Positions 33,905-46,400 of a stretch of DNA of 64,000 bases are shown here, in pieces. Origin of the DNA: Penelope pileata (taxonomy: Eukaryota; Chordata; Aves; Galliformes; Cracidae); NCBI GenBank assembly GCA_013396635.1, contig WBMW01000795.1:571158-635157 (forward strand), given 5' to 3'. The notes beneath the pieces are model-generated. The model ran no database searches, was not told where the DNA came from, and saw nothing but the letters and a program-made list of their open reading frames with translations. Made by a program: the position numbers and the translations under genes. Every line of letters begins with the position of its first letter. Position 1 is the stretch's first letter.

Positions 33905-36485
33905 TTCATGCAGACAAGGGGATAGGTACTTAAATACCTTAGTGATGAAGGAGTGCCTAATATCCAGATCTATTTAACTGAGTGCAACAGAAAACAGAAC
34001 ATTTTCCTGGAGCTCAGAGATCCATAAGTATTTTGCTAGTATGTGTCAAAACAGACATCTCCGCATTGCCACTTGATTCAGGTTACTGAGGTGTTTCTCT
34101 AACCACACACTTATCGTATGCTACTTTTCTTTCTCTGATCCCAAGCAGCCATAACTTGTAAGCATGAATGTACTGCAGAGGGGAGAGGAGAGAGCTTTTG
34201 CTCCCTGAGTCATCAGCCAGGCCAAGGTGTACTGCTGTATTACCTGATGCGGCTGTGGCCACCTAGATGAGCAGCCCTCCAGTCAGATCAGGACTTCAGC
34301 TACCACTCATCTCAGCACTTGGCACACTGCTGTCTTGTAAGCAGTGTCCTCCAGGAGCTTTTTCCCAGCTGTATCTGTGGGTAAGATTCATTTAAGCGAA
34401 TAAAGACAATTGCCATCTAGTTTTTGTACACTCTCCTACACCTTCTTGCTGAAGGGATTTGGTCAATTTTAAAGTGTCTTATAAAAAAAACTTCATTGTA
34501 AGTACTTTTTTTTCTCTCCCAGGTGTTTCCCAAAGGGAAAAAAGGACAAGCAGTTCATGGGCTGATATCTACAGTCAAATGACTTTGGAGTTTCATGCCC
34601 CTAAGAAACTTCTAGTGAGGGCGCTAATAGTGTAATGTGAATTGACTGAATATAGAACACAGAAAATTTGGCCTCAAAAATTTGAGGGCAAGTTGCTGCG
34701 AAGAAATGCACCTCCAGAAGTCTTCCTGTAGAAGAAGCACTGGCACAGTCATCAATGGTTTTATTCTTAATATGTATCAGAGAGTGAAATGACATAATAC
34801 CTTTTTATGTTTGAAGAAAAAAGGATATGGACAGATGAACTTTTGCTTAACTAGCCAGACTAGCTTATCATTTCACTGCCCTGTCAGTTTGTTACCACCA
34901 GCTCACCAGAGCTTGCACATCCCTTGCTGGGAGTACATGGCTACCCATATGAGTTCTCTAGGTTTGTCTCAGAGCCTGCTCAGCACTGCTAGCTTAGGTT
35001 CTCTTTGCAGTGTTCTAACCACTGACTGCATCTTTAAAATACAGAGGTCAGAAAGGTTCAGCTTATGTAATGTCAGGAGGAGGACAGTGTGGTGGAAGAG
35101 AGAAGGGCATCACTCTCCATGTTCTCCTTGCCTTAGCTCATGTCCGTAAAAAAAGGTGGGATTCTCTCCAGGCTGCTCAAGTGGACTATTTGGGAGTCTG
35201 GGAGTTAGTACGGGTCTCTTGAGCTTTAGTTTGACAGCTTAAAACCTGGATTCCTCAAGCAAAAATAAAGGAGAAAAACCCATCAGATCTGTGGAGAAGT
35301 TCTTTGGTAAGAGACACTTTGTTGGATGCTAAAAAAGATAAAATTTCCTATAGAAATCTCAGCAAGGAAAAGGTATTAAACAGACTGCATAGAAAAAGGC
35401 TTAGTCCAGAATATAAATTGAATGTAATCTCTGCAACACCTGGGATAAATTTGTGATCTAATGTTCATTTTTACTGAACTAATTTCACCGTATTCATGAC
35501 ATATGTGATAAAGCAATGGGAACGTCTCAAAATTAATGGGGATTTTACAAGGTAAGATGCTGCCTTGTATGTTTATTCAAACAGGATTGGTTCAAAAGGC
35601 CCCTTTCAGTGTATGACAGGCATGGGCTTTTCTAAGTTGACTAGACTTATTTATGATATTTAATTTCCTGGCTTTTGCCAAGATTAATAAAAGCATCAAA
35701 ACGCAATGTTACATGAAATGGCAAATAGATGCAGTAAAAGAGGAAAATTAAAAAAAAAAAAGGTATAAATGTTGAGCAAAGTAGCTTAACAATTAAAATT
35801 CACAAGCACAGATCAACATTTCAGAGAGAATAAGGAATTTTATCCCTAAAAGATCGTGTTGGAATTCAGGACACAAGCAATAGCAAGAAGAAGAGATACT
35901 TTATTAGGTTTTGGTGAAGCTATATGCTTGGATTCATAGACAGCAATTCCAATATACTCATTAAATGTTCTTTAAAAAGTTGCAGACTGCATAGGATATC
36001 CAAACTCATTTTCTGTGGTCATGGGCAAACAGCACAACTAGTTTGCTGGCATTTCAGATTTTCTGCATCTTGTTTTAAATTCTTTAGATTCACTGTACTA
36101 TATAAAAATGTGATAGTTTGCATATAGGGAGTTGTGGTTTTGTTCAGATCTGTGGTTTTTGCATCCTGGAAGTCTTGTTTTGAGAGCAAATCTGGTCATT
36201 CCAAATTGATTACACAAAAGCTATACAGTAGGTTATAATTTCCATGGTGTGTGTAATATGTGGTGTAGCTGATTGGGCCCTGAGAAGTTGTGGTAGACCC
36301 TCCAGCTTGCTAACTTCCTAACTCAGCAGATCACAAGGTTTTAGATATATATATGTCTCCTAGCAAGGATGGTGATGTTATTACTGTAAGTCTAATTAGA
36401 TATCCTTTAATGTTTCTTCCACTCAAAAATCCTGGAGATGCATTTCATTTGCATTCGGTTCTTCTCTAGATTTGTTCACAGAAAT

Positions 36486-36527
36486 GAAGAAAAGAGAGAG
36501 AGAAAAAGAAGAAAAGAAGCAGAAAAG
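36486..36527. repeat. Homopurine (GA-rich) tract
   Basis: About 40 bases are almost wholly A and G, with an AG dinucleotide core. Low complexity. Confidence 0.85.
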
Positions 36528-38018
36528 TTATTTATTTTGTAGCTCTGCCACAATTTAAAAAATATCGCTAAATACTTGTAGGAGATTGCAAACTGAAAGG
36601 AATTAAAATAAAACCTCCCCAGGAAAAGGAAACTTACACCAAGTTAGAAAAAAAAAACCAAAAACCCTCCGCATGAGTAATTGGATCCCCAAACCTAATG
36701 AAATGTTGGCAGGACGATGTGCTGCATACCAAATACTCCCTTTAACAAACTGAAATCTGAAAACAGTGGAAACATAGGTCAGAGTTTCTGCTCAGAAATG
36801 ATAGTGCAAGAACAAGGAGCTGCATTAGAAATGGGTTTCCCATTCATAAATATCTTTATGATAAGCATTGTTTGGAAGAGACATTTTTTTCACGAGCAGC
36901 TAGAGTCAGAAGGGAACAAAAGCATCAAATAAAAACCTACCACGGCTTAAGGGGACTGACACATTCCATTAGGAGAATGACATTTTTCTTCCTGAGACAG
37001 TATTGTCACTTGGCAGAAATTAAGAGAGGAAATAAAAAATGTGCTTTATACTGTGGCAATAAATTTGTGTTGGAGAATTTTTAATGGACATATCGTCTCT
37101 CACAAAAATAGAATACAATAACGGGTGAATTTATTTGCAGGCCATGGAGACATTAATAACACAGACTCAGGTTGTCACCGCTCTGGAAAAAAAAAAGTCA
37201 AAGATGGGATATTGCATGAACGCATTAGCAAGAGCTCTCCCTTCCCATTCCCCCTCTCCACCTCTGGAGTTTTCTGCACAGCATGGGAGCAGAACGGATC
37301 AGGCTGAAACTGAAATTTCTGTGGTACAGATCTTACAAGGTAGAAGCAGAAAAGCCATGGGAAGCCTAACACAGTGTGAATGTTACTTGTCTAACACTGA
37401 CTCAACAGTGAGGTGCTGAAGGACAAGGATTTTAAGTCTTAATCGTGTAAGAAAAGATGAAAAGCCTGAAGATCAGCTCCAGGAGAGAAGGAGAAGGAAG
37501 TCTGTCCTGTGTATTCTGCTCAGTTGTCCTTTCACATTGATAGCTCAGCTTCCAATCTACCGCTCCAGCTTTATGGGACTTGGCTGTCCTGTCTACCAGG
37601 AGGAACTTTGGTGTCTTCTGCTGATGTCTGGAGATAGGAATAGATACATAGAGAGAAACAGATACTTCAGTGCCAGGTGCGATATATTACTTCAAAGCTT
37701 CACTTAGGTCTTGTAAGGTCTTAAACTTCATTGTATTAATAAGATGTTATTTAGAACTTGAACTGCATTTTCAAAACTGATGCAAACACCAAATCAAAGG
37801 AATTTGAATTTTTTCTCATTGTCTGTCACTGTGAAAGGCTGAATGACAAAGTTGCAAGAACTGCAGGCAGAAGAATCTTGCCAGGCTATTTCTATAAAAG
37901 CCGCAGATGAACATCCATCCACTGAAGTGAGTGGATCTCCTCCAAATGTTCCCGGCTGACTGCAAAGCATCAATGCTTCTTTTTCGTGAGGAAGCAGAAG
38001 GTGACTCCCTTCTCACTG

Positions 38019-38055
38019 TTTATTTTATTTTATTCTATTTTATTTTATTTTATTA
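38019..38055. repeat. (TTTTA)n microsatellite
   Basis: About seven 5-bp units, one of them altered to TTCTA. A simple pentamer repeat. Confidence 0.92.
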
Positions 38056-41000
38056 GCAATGTTAGTGAACTTCTTTCTGAACAATGGATGCGTCATTTCT
38101 TTATCAGGAATTGCCTTTGGTTTGATAATTTCAGATTCCAACTCGTCATGATCTACAGGCATTGTCTGACACCCAGGGCTAAGTTCTCCTAAATGTTGGA
38201 GAATATTCCCCTACTCTCACCCCCCACCGTTATCATAAAGATATTCAAGCTATTTGTCCAAAAACGGGAGGTCTTATTGATATCTGCCAGTCCTACATAG
38301 CAGATACTGTCTCTCAGATATTATAGGCTCTCTGGAGTGACACTAGGTATCTGTGCATGAGCAACTGAATTAAGGAAATAAAGATATTTGTCATAGGATT
38401 TTCAAAAGAATTTTGTCATTATTCTCTCACTGAAAATCACTGGAGGTGCTTTTGAATCATTAGCAGCCTAAATAACAGACCTGAAACACTAACCCATCAC
38501 CTTGTGTACTACTATCTCACATAATAGCTGGTGCATATCTACCAGATAATTTCCAAGACACCAAGAAAGGTGTGGAAGTGTATCTATGGACAGGATTAAC
38601 CATGGGTCTTTAAAGTTAGCACACAGCTAACAGCTTAGAAGAGCTTTTACTGCTTCATAAAAGCATTTTAAATATTTATTATAGCAACTTGTAATCACAG
38701 AATTTTGGAATTATTTATGAACATATCTGTATTTCAAGTAAAAAAATATTATATAGCTAAAAGTTTTGAACATATTTTCAACAGTGTATTTGAACTACGA
38801 GCCATATATTCTCTGTTTTTCATCAGTCTACATTGAGATTTAGCTTATTTTTACATAATCGGTACACAATTATCTTAATTTTGTACAGTTCTAGAATAAT
38901 AATCTAGGTATATAATCCAAATTCTACTGCAAGGTCATATATTCTCCATTGCAGTCTCACAGTTCATAATCCTGTCTTTCTAAAGGTGATACTGACACAA
39001 GGGGAGAAGTAAAGCTCCTGTTCTGATCAGTTGCAGACCTGGAAATGGTCTGCTCAAGGACAGCATCAAGTAGTAGGTCAAGTAGCACAGCAATTTTTCA
39101 CATACCAGTCTCTGCACTCAAGCCAGCTTATTCCTTGCCTGCCTGTGTTTGATAAATCAGAGGGAGGAAGAATAAATTCCTAATGTAATATCACTTTGTG
39201 GCAGTTAGCAGTGAACAGAGCAACAATGAACAGAGCGAGAACATCATCATCTCATCATCTCTCCAGTCTCTTCCCTGTGCCTTTTTCCCTTGAATTTCTC
39301 TATATTCAGCAGCAGGAAGGGATTTTCTCCTGTTGGTGCAGTAGGAAATCCTCCAGCAGGAACAAAGCAATGACCTATTCCAGCTTCTTAAGGAGCCGTG
39401 GCACTCAGGATAGAGAGATGAGGGGTTCCTCCTGCTGCCGTGTCTTCTCCCTTGCACACGCTCCACATATCTGCGAGCTTGTGCCCTGCACTCCTGCAGG
39501 CAAGGGCACATTCAATACTCAACACCCAGATCCTTACAGAGGAGTTCAATAGGCTGAGAAAGAAGTGCATTCCTTGGTTCTGCCCCCTATTCTGCTCTGC
39601 TCTGCTCAGCTAGGCTGCCAGGCTTTGGCACCCAGAAATGAACAAATATGGTTGTAGATACAGGAGAGCAAAGAGCATTTCAACAAAATCCAGCAGCATC
39701 CCTTCATTTTTGTCCTAGACAGGCGTTTTTCTCCTGGAATAAAGGCACCAGGGAAATAATATCACAGTATAGAGATGATGTGAAAAGGATAAAGCCTACC
39801 ACTCCAGCAGATCCCCATGTGAATGAAAGACGTGCCACCTTGCTTCACCTTGGCCCTCTGGCTAGGATTTCATCTCATGTTGTGGTTGGCAGGTTGTGCA
39901 GTGTGCTGGAAAGCAAGCGCCAACCTATGTAACAATATCTCTACTGTCTGCAGCTGTTAAATCAGTTTCCCTTGAATGAGGACTCCTGGACAGGACAGAG
40001 AAAATCTGTGAGCTTTCTCCTTTGTACCAGGCAGAGCACTTCTCCCTGCAGTGAGTCTAGGTTCCTGGCTGGCCTAAAGTCACTGACTTTGCTGGGGATC
40101 CACCAGTTTAACATAGCTGAAGAGTTGGGCCGGAGTCATGCATCCAGATGAACAAACACCGAAAAATGTTTGTACCTGGGGGGAGAAGCTGGGGGGAGAG
40201 AGGACTGGCTGTGCTCAAAGCCTTGAATGTTTGGCTAAGCAAGAGCTACTATTATTCATCCCTACCTCTGGGGCTGTGAACAAGTTCTCCTTCACCTCTG
40301 GATTTTATTCTCCTCTCTCTTCTGCTCACCCCCACCCCAACATGTTTGGCATTTGGAAGTTTTGAAGTAATTTCCTCCCGTGGCCTCACCTGGGATCTCT
40401 GCTGTCCCAGAACCTCCTCCTGACCTCAGTGTTGTGTTTTCATTTAAAGTAGGGGATGTCTATAAATGTCAGCAGTACAGGGCAATTAGAAGTTTGAAAA
40501 GGGCTGTAACATAAACCAGCATTATAGTGAAATGGATACTGCCTTAAGCTGCCTGAAATTCACTTGCTGTTGGAAAGACAATATCCTGCCATTCTCCCAT
40601 GGTGGCCTTCAATTGAACACATTTGGCTGAGGGTTGACCCATTATTAGGATAAGTCTCTGCATGGCTTGAAACAATGAAGAAACACAGGGAGAGAGAAGC
40701 CAGCAAATTGGGCTGGTCCTTAGCCAGCACTGGGCAGAAATGTGACACTGGATTAGGCCTTAATAGCTGTCTGTGGTGCTATCTGTGAAATCCAATGCTC
40801 TCCTTGTTTCCCTGCATTGCAGGGCAGAAGCATGTGGTTAGATGTTGAACAAAATCTCCCACACACTTTTTAAAAACTTTTTGGTACTAATAGCCTCTAA
40901 AATATACCTCCTGTAACTCTAAAAATAAACATTCATTGCAAAAACAATTTGGTTCGTTAACAAGGTCCCTTTTTTTCATATGTCATCACGCTATGTTAAT

Positions 41001-41586
41001 TTATGATGTTTCTGAGTAGCTCTGTCCTTGTCCCTCCAGTGCGCAAATGCTGCCCTTCCTGCCTGTTCTAAGTTGCTAAATATAAACTACTTCTACCTTC
41101 AGATGAGCTCCATTAAAAGACATTAAAATACCCCCAAAATCCAACATGTTCCCTCAACATGAAGGGGAGGAAGAGGAATTTTTGGCAGAGAATGCATTCT
41201 GGGCTTAACGGCACCACCTTCCCTTTTTCTGTGATGCAACCCGTTGCAAAGCAAGACAGTAACACACTCAGCATCTGGGAGTAGATGCTAAAGCCAAGCA
41301 GGACAAAAAGAAAAAGGAAAAAGCTCCAAAGTGATCTATTAAATGTTTTTCTGAGCAAACATATGTGTACATATCTGAAGAGAAATTCCAAGGAACTTCT
41401 TTTCTGTTCCTAAAACAAGATTTCATCTTATTACAATTTGCTATATATAAAATTCCATACAGGTAGAATTTGCCAATTTTCTGACAGGGAATTCTGAAAA
41501 GATATGTATCTGATTTATAAGTGCTTGAATTCATATATGAGTTTTCATTTCTCTGAACCTACTATGGAAACACAGAGCTTCTTATC

Positions 41587-43440
41587 TTGAAAGATATATG
41601 TAAAAATAATCATGCTTTATTGTGGTTCCTTAAAGTCCAGATAAGTCACCCATCCTGCCTACTGCCAAACAGACACAGATGTTCTTTCGTGGTATCTTGG
41701 CTTTTCTCAAAGGTCCTTCCCATACTGCACATTCACCTAAGCACACTTAACTCAAGGCCAGACCAAGATGCCCTGATGCAAAATCCTGAAAAGAGTCCCA
41801 TTGTCTTGAGCAGACTTCAGGTTAGGCTGTCAAGGTTTTGGAAAGAATGCTGTAGAAAAGGGGCAGGATTTCAGCAGTCTCAGCACCCTGCCAGGGACTG
41901 TTCTGGCGACGATCACTGCAAGCAGTGCTGTGCTTTTCCGTCAGTGTCCCTGGTATGCATGGCTGTATGCTGTTGTGATGCGCATACTGAAAAAAGGTGT
42001 GGAGATATGTTACAAAGGTTGATTTCAGAACTTGTGTCAAAACTGCCTGGTGAGTATGATACCACTTTAACATCTGTAATAAAACTAGTCTTCAACATGA
42101 GATACACAAACAGGTCACAGTCTTTGAAAATATCAGAGGTGCCAAGGGAAAATCAAAGTATGAGGCTGGCACTGGAAAAAATGCAGAATTTACTGCACAA
42201 TGATCAGTGCAAGATCCTGTTTTGAGCAGGACTCACTTCCCTGAAGCAAAACACTGTGGCTCCATAGGGTGTAATATGGCTGTTCTAACATTTCTTGTTT
42301 CCCCAAGATGCTTTGCAAACACCTTTATCTCTGACCTTAGCAGTCCTGTTATGAAACTAATAGCATACCTGATCTCAAGAAAATATGCTGCATGCACAGC
42401 AAGCGTGTCTACACAGCAATATGGTGCTGCGCTCCTCATTTACACAAAGGTCAAGTCAACCGTTGTGAAGGAGGCAGAGATGCAAAAAGAATATTAAATT
42501 TGTCTAAAAATTTCTGCATGCTGTCTACTGAAGAGAGAGGTATATCAGATCTGGAACAGGACAATCGTAATGCAAAGAAGAATTGAGATCTTTATTATTT
42601 TTCATTTTTTCAGATATGAAGTATAGATAAGCAGTTTATTTAACTTTATAGACCCTTGGAAGTTGAATACCCACCTGCTCCAATCTTTAGTTTCCATAGT
42701 ACCTGGGTTATCTTCCACTATGTCATTGACAGATTTTGGTGAAGGATAAGAAAGAAACTGTGATTTAATTGACTGCAAACTCTTCTGCAGCTGTTGATAC
42801 ACAGCTATCCAAGAGTTCAGATTATGACTCTATAAAAAGCCACAGCTGCCAAAACTATAGACATCCGTGTTTCACAGATCTTCTTTATCACTGTGTTTCA
42901 GAGGCGGGATACTGGAAGGAATGGTCCTCATTCAGGGAGTTAGGGTCTTCGGGGAACATAACATTGCCAAAATCCTACTCTGATGCTAATTCTAGATGCA
43001 GCCCCTTTCTGAACACACTTGGCAGGATACTTCAAGGGAAGGATATCTTCTCCATGCAACCAAACTGCAAGCATAGAGGAAGGAATAACTCCTTTAAATA
43101 TGAATTTGAGAGAACTTCGTCCCAGCTGTGTATAAAGGCAAGGGCCCGTGGATGTTCAAGCCTGGACATTCCGTTTAATATAATTCCCAGCTCTCATAGA
43201 CCAGTGCAAGAACTGCCAAATATCTTGTGCAACATAGAATTTTCCATATTACACAGCCAAATATCATGTCCTACAAAAAATAAAAATAAAAAAATAAAAA
43301 AAGAAGGGACACAGATTTTATTATGTTTTCATAGCTACCCCTTTCCCATCTGTTCAGAAAATGAGGTCTTGGAAAAGGTCAACAGAAAATATGGAAAGTT
43401 TCTAAGAGGGCAGAGCCATGTTACGCTGAATGTACCATGA
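41587..43440 (+). other. Region with two long open frames, coding status unproven
   Basis: Plus-strand frames at 41587-42225 (212 codons) and 42769-43440 (223 codons) are the longest gap-free open frames of the window. Both open with TTG rather than ATG, and the second begins directly after a TAA. I recognise no domain. The second includes a lysine/asparagine-rich run over an A-rich simple repeat (43275-43303). A good splice-donor match, GTGAGTAT, begins at 42050 inside the first. Chance open reading, an old decayed gene or lineage-specific exons are all possible; chance is favoured. Confidence 0.2.
43275..43303. repeat. A-rich (AAAAT)n-like tract
   Basis: A-runs broken by single T ('aaaaataaaaataaaaaaat'). 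Low complexity. Confidence 0.8.
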
Positions 43441-46400
43441 GCCCACCTAAATCACTCCTGGTTGCAGACATGAAGGAGAACTGGTCCATGCCAGTGCCCT
43501 ACCTACAATCTCCAGGGTCTCCACTGATATTGTCATGCTTGCAGGCTTGGCTGGCTCCCACCAACATATAATCCTTTGGCCCCTGAAATTGCCTTGCAGG
43601 AGCGAAGGTCAGGCAGTGGCCCAACGCATTCACCTAATTTCCTTTGCTCTGCAGCATGATAGAAGCCGATCAAAAGTCTTCACTACCAGCACTATCATCT
43701 CAGGAGCATCAGCATGAAATTCAGCATGCATTTAGCTGCTTGATGCCTTCAGCTGTTGTAAAGTAAGTGCACATCCAAATGCTTTCCAGAATCACGACCT
43801 AGTCTAAAGGACCATCTTAGGTGATATAAACTAGTGCACCCCTGGGGAGTGCTCCTTGGCTGCTTTGATTTGACTGTGTTTACTCTCTTCACTGAAACAA
43901 GGACATTCAAACATTGGGGCAAATTCTGCCCATGGTTATGCTGGTGTAAAACTGGCGTGTAAAACTGGATGTTTCCTTCAGCAAAAAGTAGTCATTTCAG
44001 CCTTACATGGGCATTGTTGAGAACAGAATTCAACCACAACTTTCAGCATTTCTCACAATACCAGCTGTGCATTAGCCACAAAAACATCTTGGAGATGTTT
44101 GATTTTGTTTCAGTGGTAAGTGAAAACAGGTAATCCCTTCTTCAGAGATGATCATGTGGGAGCGTTTTTTTCCCCTTTCACAAGAAAACCTCCAAAGGGC
44201 TCTAAACCATCTTCTTACTTGAGACTCCGTTTCTAATCCTTCCTACATGACTTTATACCACAGCGAGCACAAGCCAAGCCCAAATCTGTATATAGCAAGC
44301 CACAAAATTGTACAGCAGAACACCACCAGTTTTCAGGCCAAACACAGAACAGAGTGTGGGATGTCCACAGACTACCTGATTACCTCCTATGATGACCAAC
44401 ATGACAGGCAACAGAAGGGTCTGCAGCACATGGGACTGTCTGTTACAGGAAAATGATGAGACTATTTTTACCTTCTCAGGGGAATAGATACAAATGCTTC
44501 TAAGGAGAAGTGGGCTGAATATCTTGGGAGTTCAGATTAGTTTTAGCTCTGCTGAAGTCAGTGGGGATCTGCCAGAACATATCAATATAAAATACAGGTC
44601 ACTGTACCCGGAAATGCATACAAGACCATCATTGTCATGTGGTTAAAAGTGTAGTAGGGAATCATTTGGGTGAAAAAGGAAAAAATGAAGAATGAAGAGA
44701 GAGGCAAAAGAAAAGAAAAATTTGCAAAGTTCGTTTGATTGTGTTTTTAGGGAATACCTGTCTTTCAAATAGGATGAAAACCAGATAGAAGAAAGACATA
44801 TCTGACTGGCTTTTTAACAGTGTGGGCATTGTTGCATCCCATAAAAGCCACCAGGAAGAGCCATGCTCTTTTGCCAGAATGCACTTCAACACGAGCCCAC
44901 CACCATGTGAACAGTTAGGATTTTTGTTGTATTTGCAAAGGCTGAGTTGTAATCAATGCTCGTGCAACTTCTCCACACATGAGTCAAGCTAACTTGATTA
45001 AATCTCATATGGTGCAATCAGACTTCCTAGTTAAAAGACTGATAATGGAATAAAAAAGCAAAATACAAATAAGGAAAATTATATCCTTAAGAAAAATCAG
45101 CTATGATCTCATTTCTGTAAATGTTCTTTGGTCAAGGTCTCTATTTGTAGCAGTTGATTGTGAATATAGAGGAACAGAAGCATTACAGTCATTTTTGTCA
45201 CAAAGATAAAGTGTCTGTGAGATCTACATCTGTATTATTGAACCAGACTGCCCAAGACATGAGGCAATGAGTTCACAGGAAAGAGAATAAAAAGTAACAT
45301 CAATCTCTAATACTTTTATTCAAAGAAATGGAGGTGTTACATTTGAATATGCTATGTGGAAAGCAAATAAATAAATAACTTCCTTTACATGATTCAATTC
45401 TGCATTTTTTTTGTCCTCTGCATTCTTAAACTGCATTAACCAGCTTGTATGTGTTGTCTCTGATACTCTTTAAAAAGACAAATAAGACATGGTGATATAC
45501 ATGTATACACATCTATTCTGTCAGAACTCTGACTTCTAGTGCTCTAGAATGCAAGACAAAATGAATGAAAGTCTTCCCTGAAAACCTTGAGCAAATTCCT
45601 TGCACACCACATTGGCACTTCATTGCATAATGAAATTTATTGTGAAGGTACTTCATCTTCATTACATGTGACAGCCTTACTTTTTTGCCCTGCAGTCTTG
45701 TCTTTAAGTATTTAGATTCAGAAATTCTTGCTCCTCCAGACCCATGTGCACATGCAGTTTACTGAATTGCACAAATAATTTATCTGGGAAGAATCAGAGT
45801 GTGTTTTTGACTTACACCTCAATCGGAGTTGTCAGAAAAGCACAGCTATGCAGTGTATTGCAGCCCGGCTCGTTACTTACCTGTGTGAAAGTTAAACTCA
45901 CTGTGTGCCATACTGTTTCTCTCTGTGTAGTTACTTGACTACACTGATTACATCATGATAAAACAAGATAAAAATCAGTTGTAATAGGCTAGTCTTTAGC
46001 TAGCACATACCAAAACAAAATGACAATTTTATAGCTAAACTGTGACTTCTCTTTGAAATCCTCAATATAGTCTTCCAGCACTATTCAGAAGGCACCCGAG
46101 CTTGTGCCCTGATTTATTAGATTTTGGAGAATTTACAGGTCATCTACTCACCATGAGCAAGGAGCTTAAACCAAGGCCAGCAGACCATGGGGAAACAGAT
46201 AAGGAAATGACCATCTAGAATCCCACGTGTCTAGTGTGAGAGTAGAGGAGAGGATTTATATGTCCCCTGCCGAGCCACTGCAGTATCCTCATTTCATTGT
46301 TTTTCAGCATATAGTATATGTAAACGTTATACTCTAGCCTGGCTTTCCCTGACGTGAGTTCTAATTTCAGGCTTCAGTAAATAGGTATGACAGAGCCCAA

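Larger units (their letters stand above)
33905..41586. other. Non-coding unique sequence
   Basis: No gene is supported. It contains a purine tract (36486-36527), a (TTTTA)n tract (38019-38055) and an AT-rich block at 36700-37090 that could be conserved non-coding DNA. Frames up to 118 codons on opposite strands overlap and lack domains. Confidence 0.5.

Noticed and set aside
40178..40200. Second G-quadruplex candidate
   Set aside because: Only two clear G6 runs seven bases apart; it needs splitting of runs to form four tracts.
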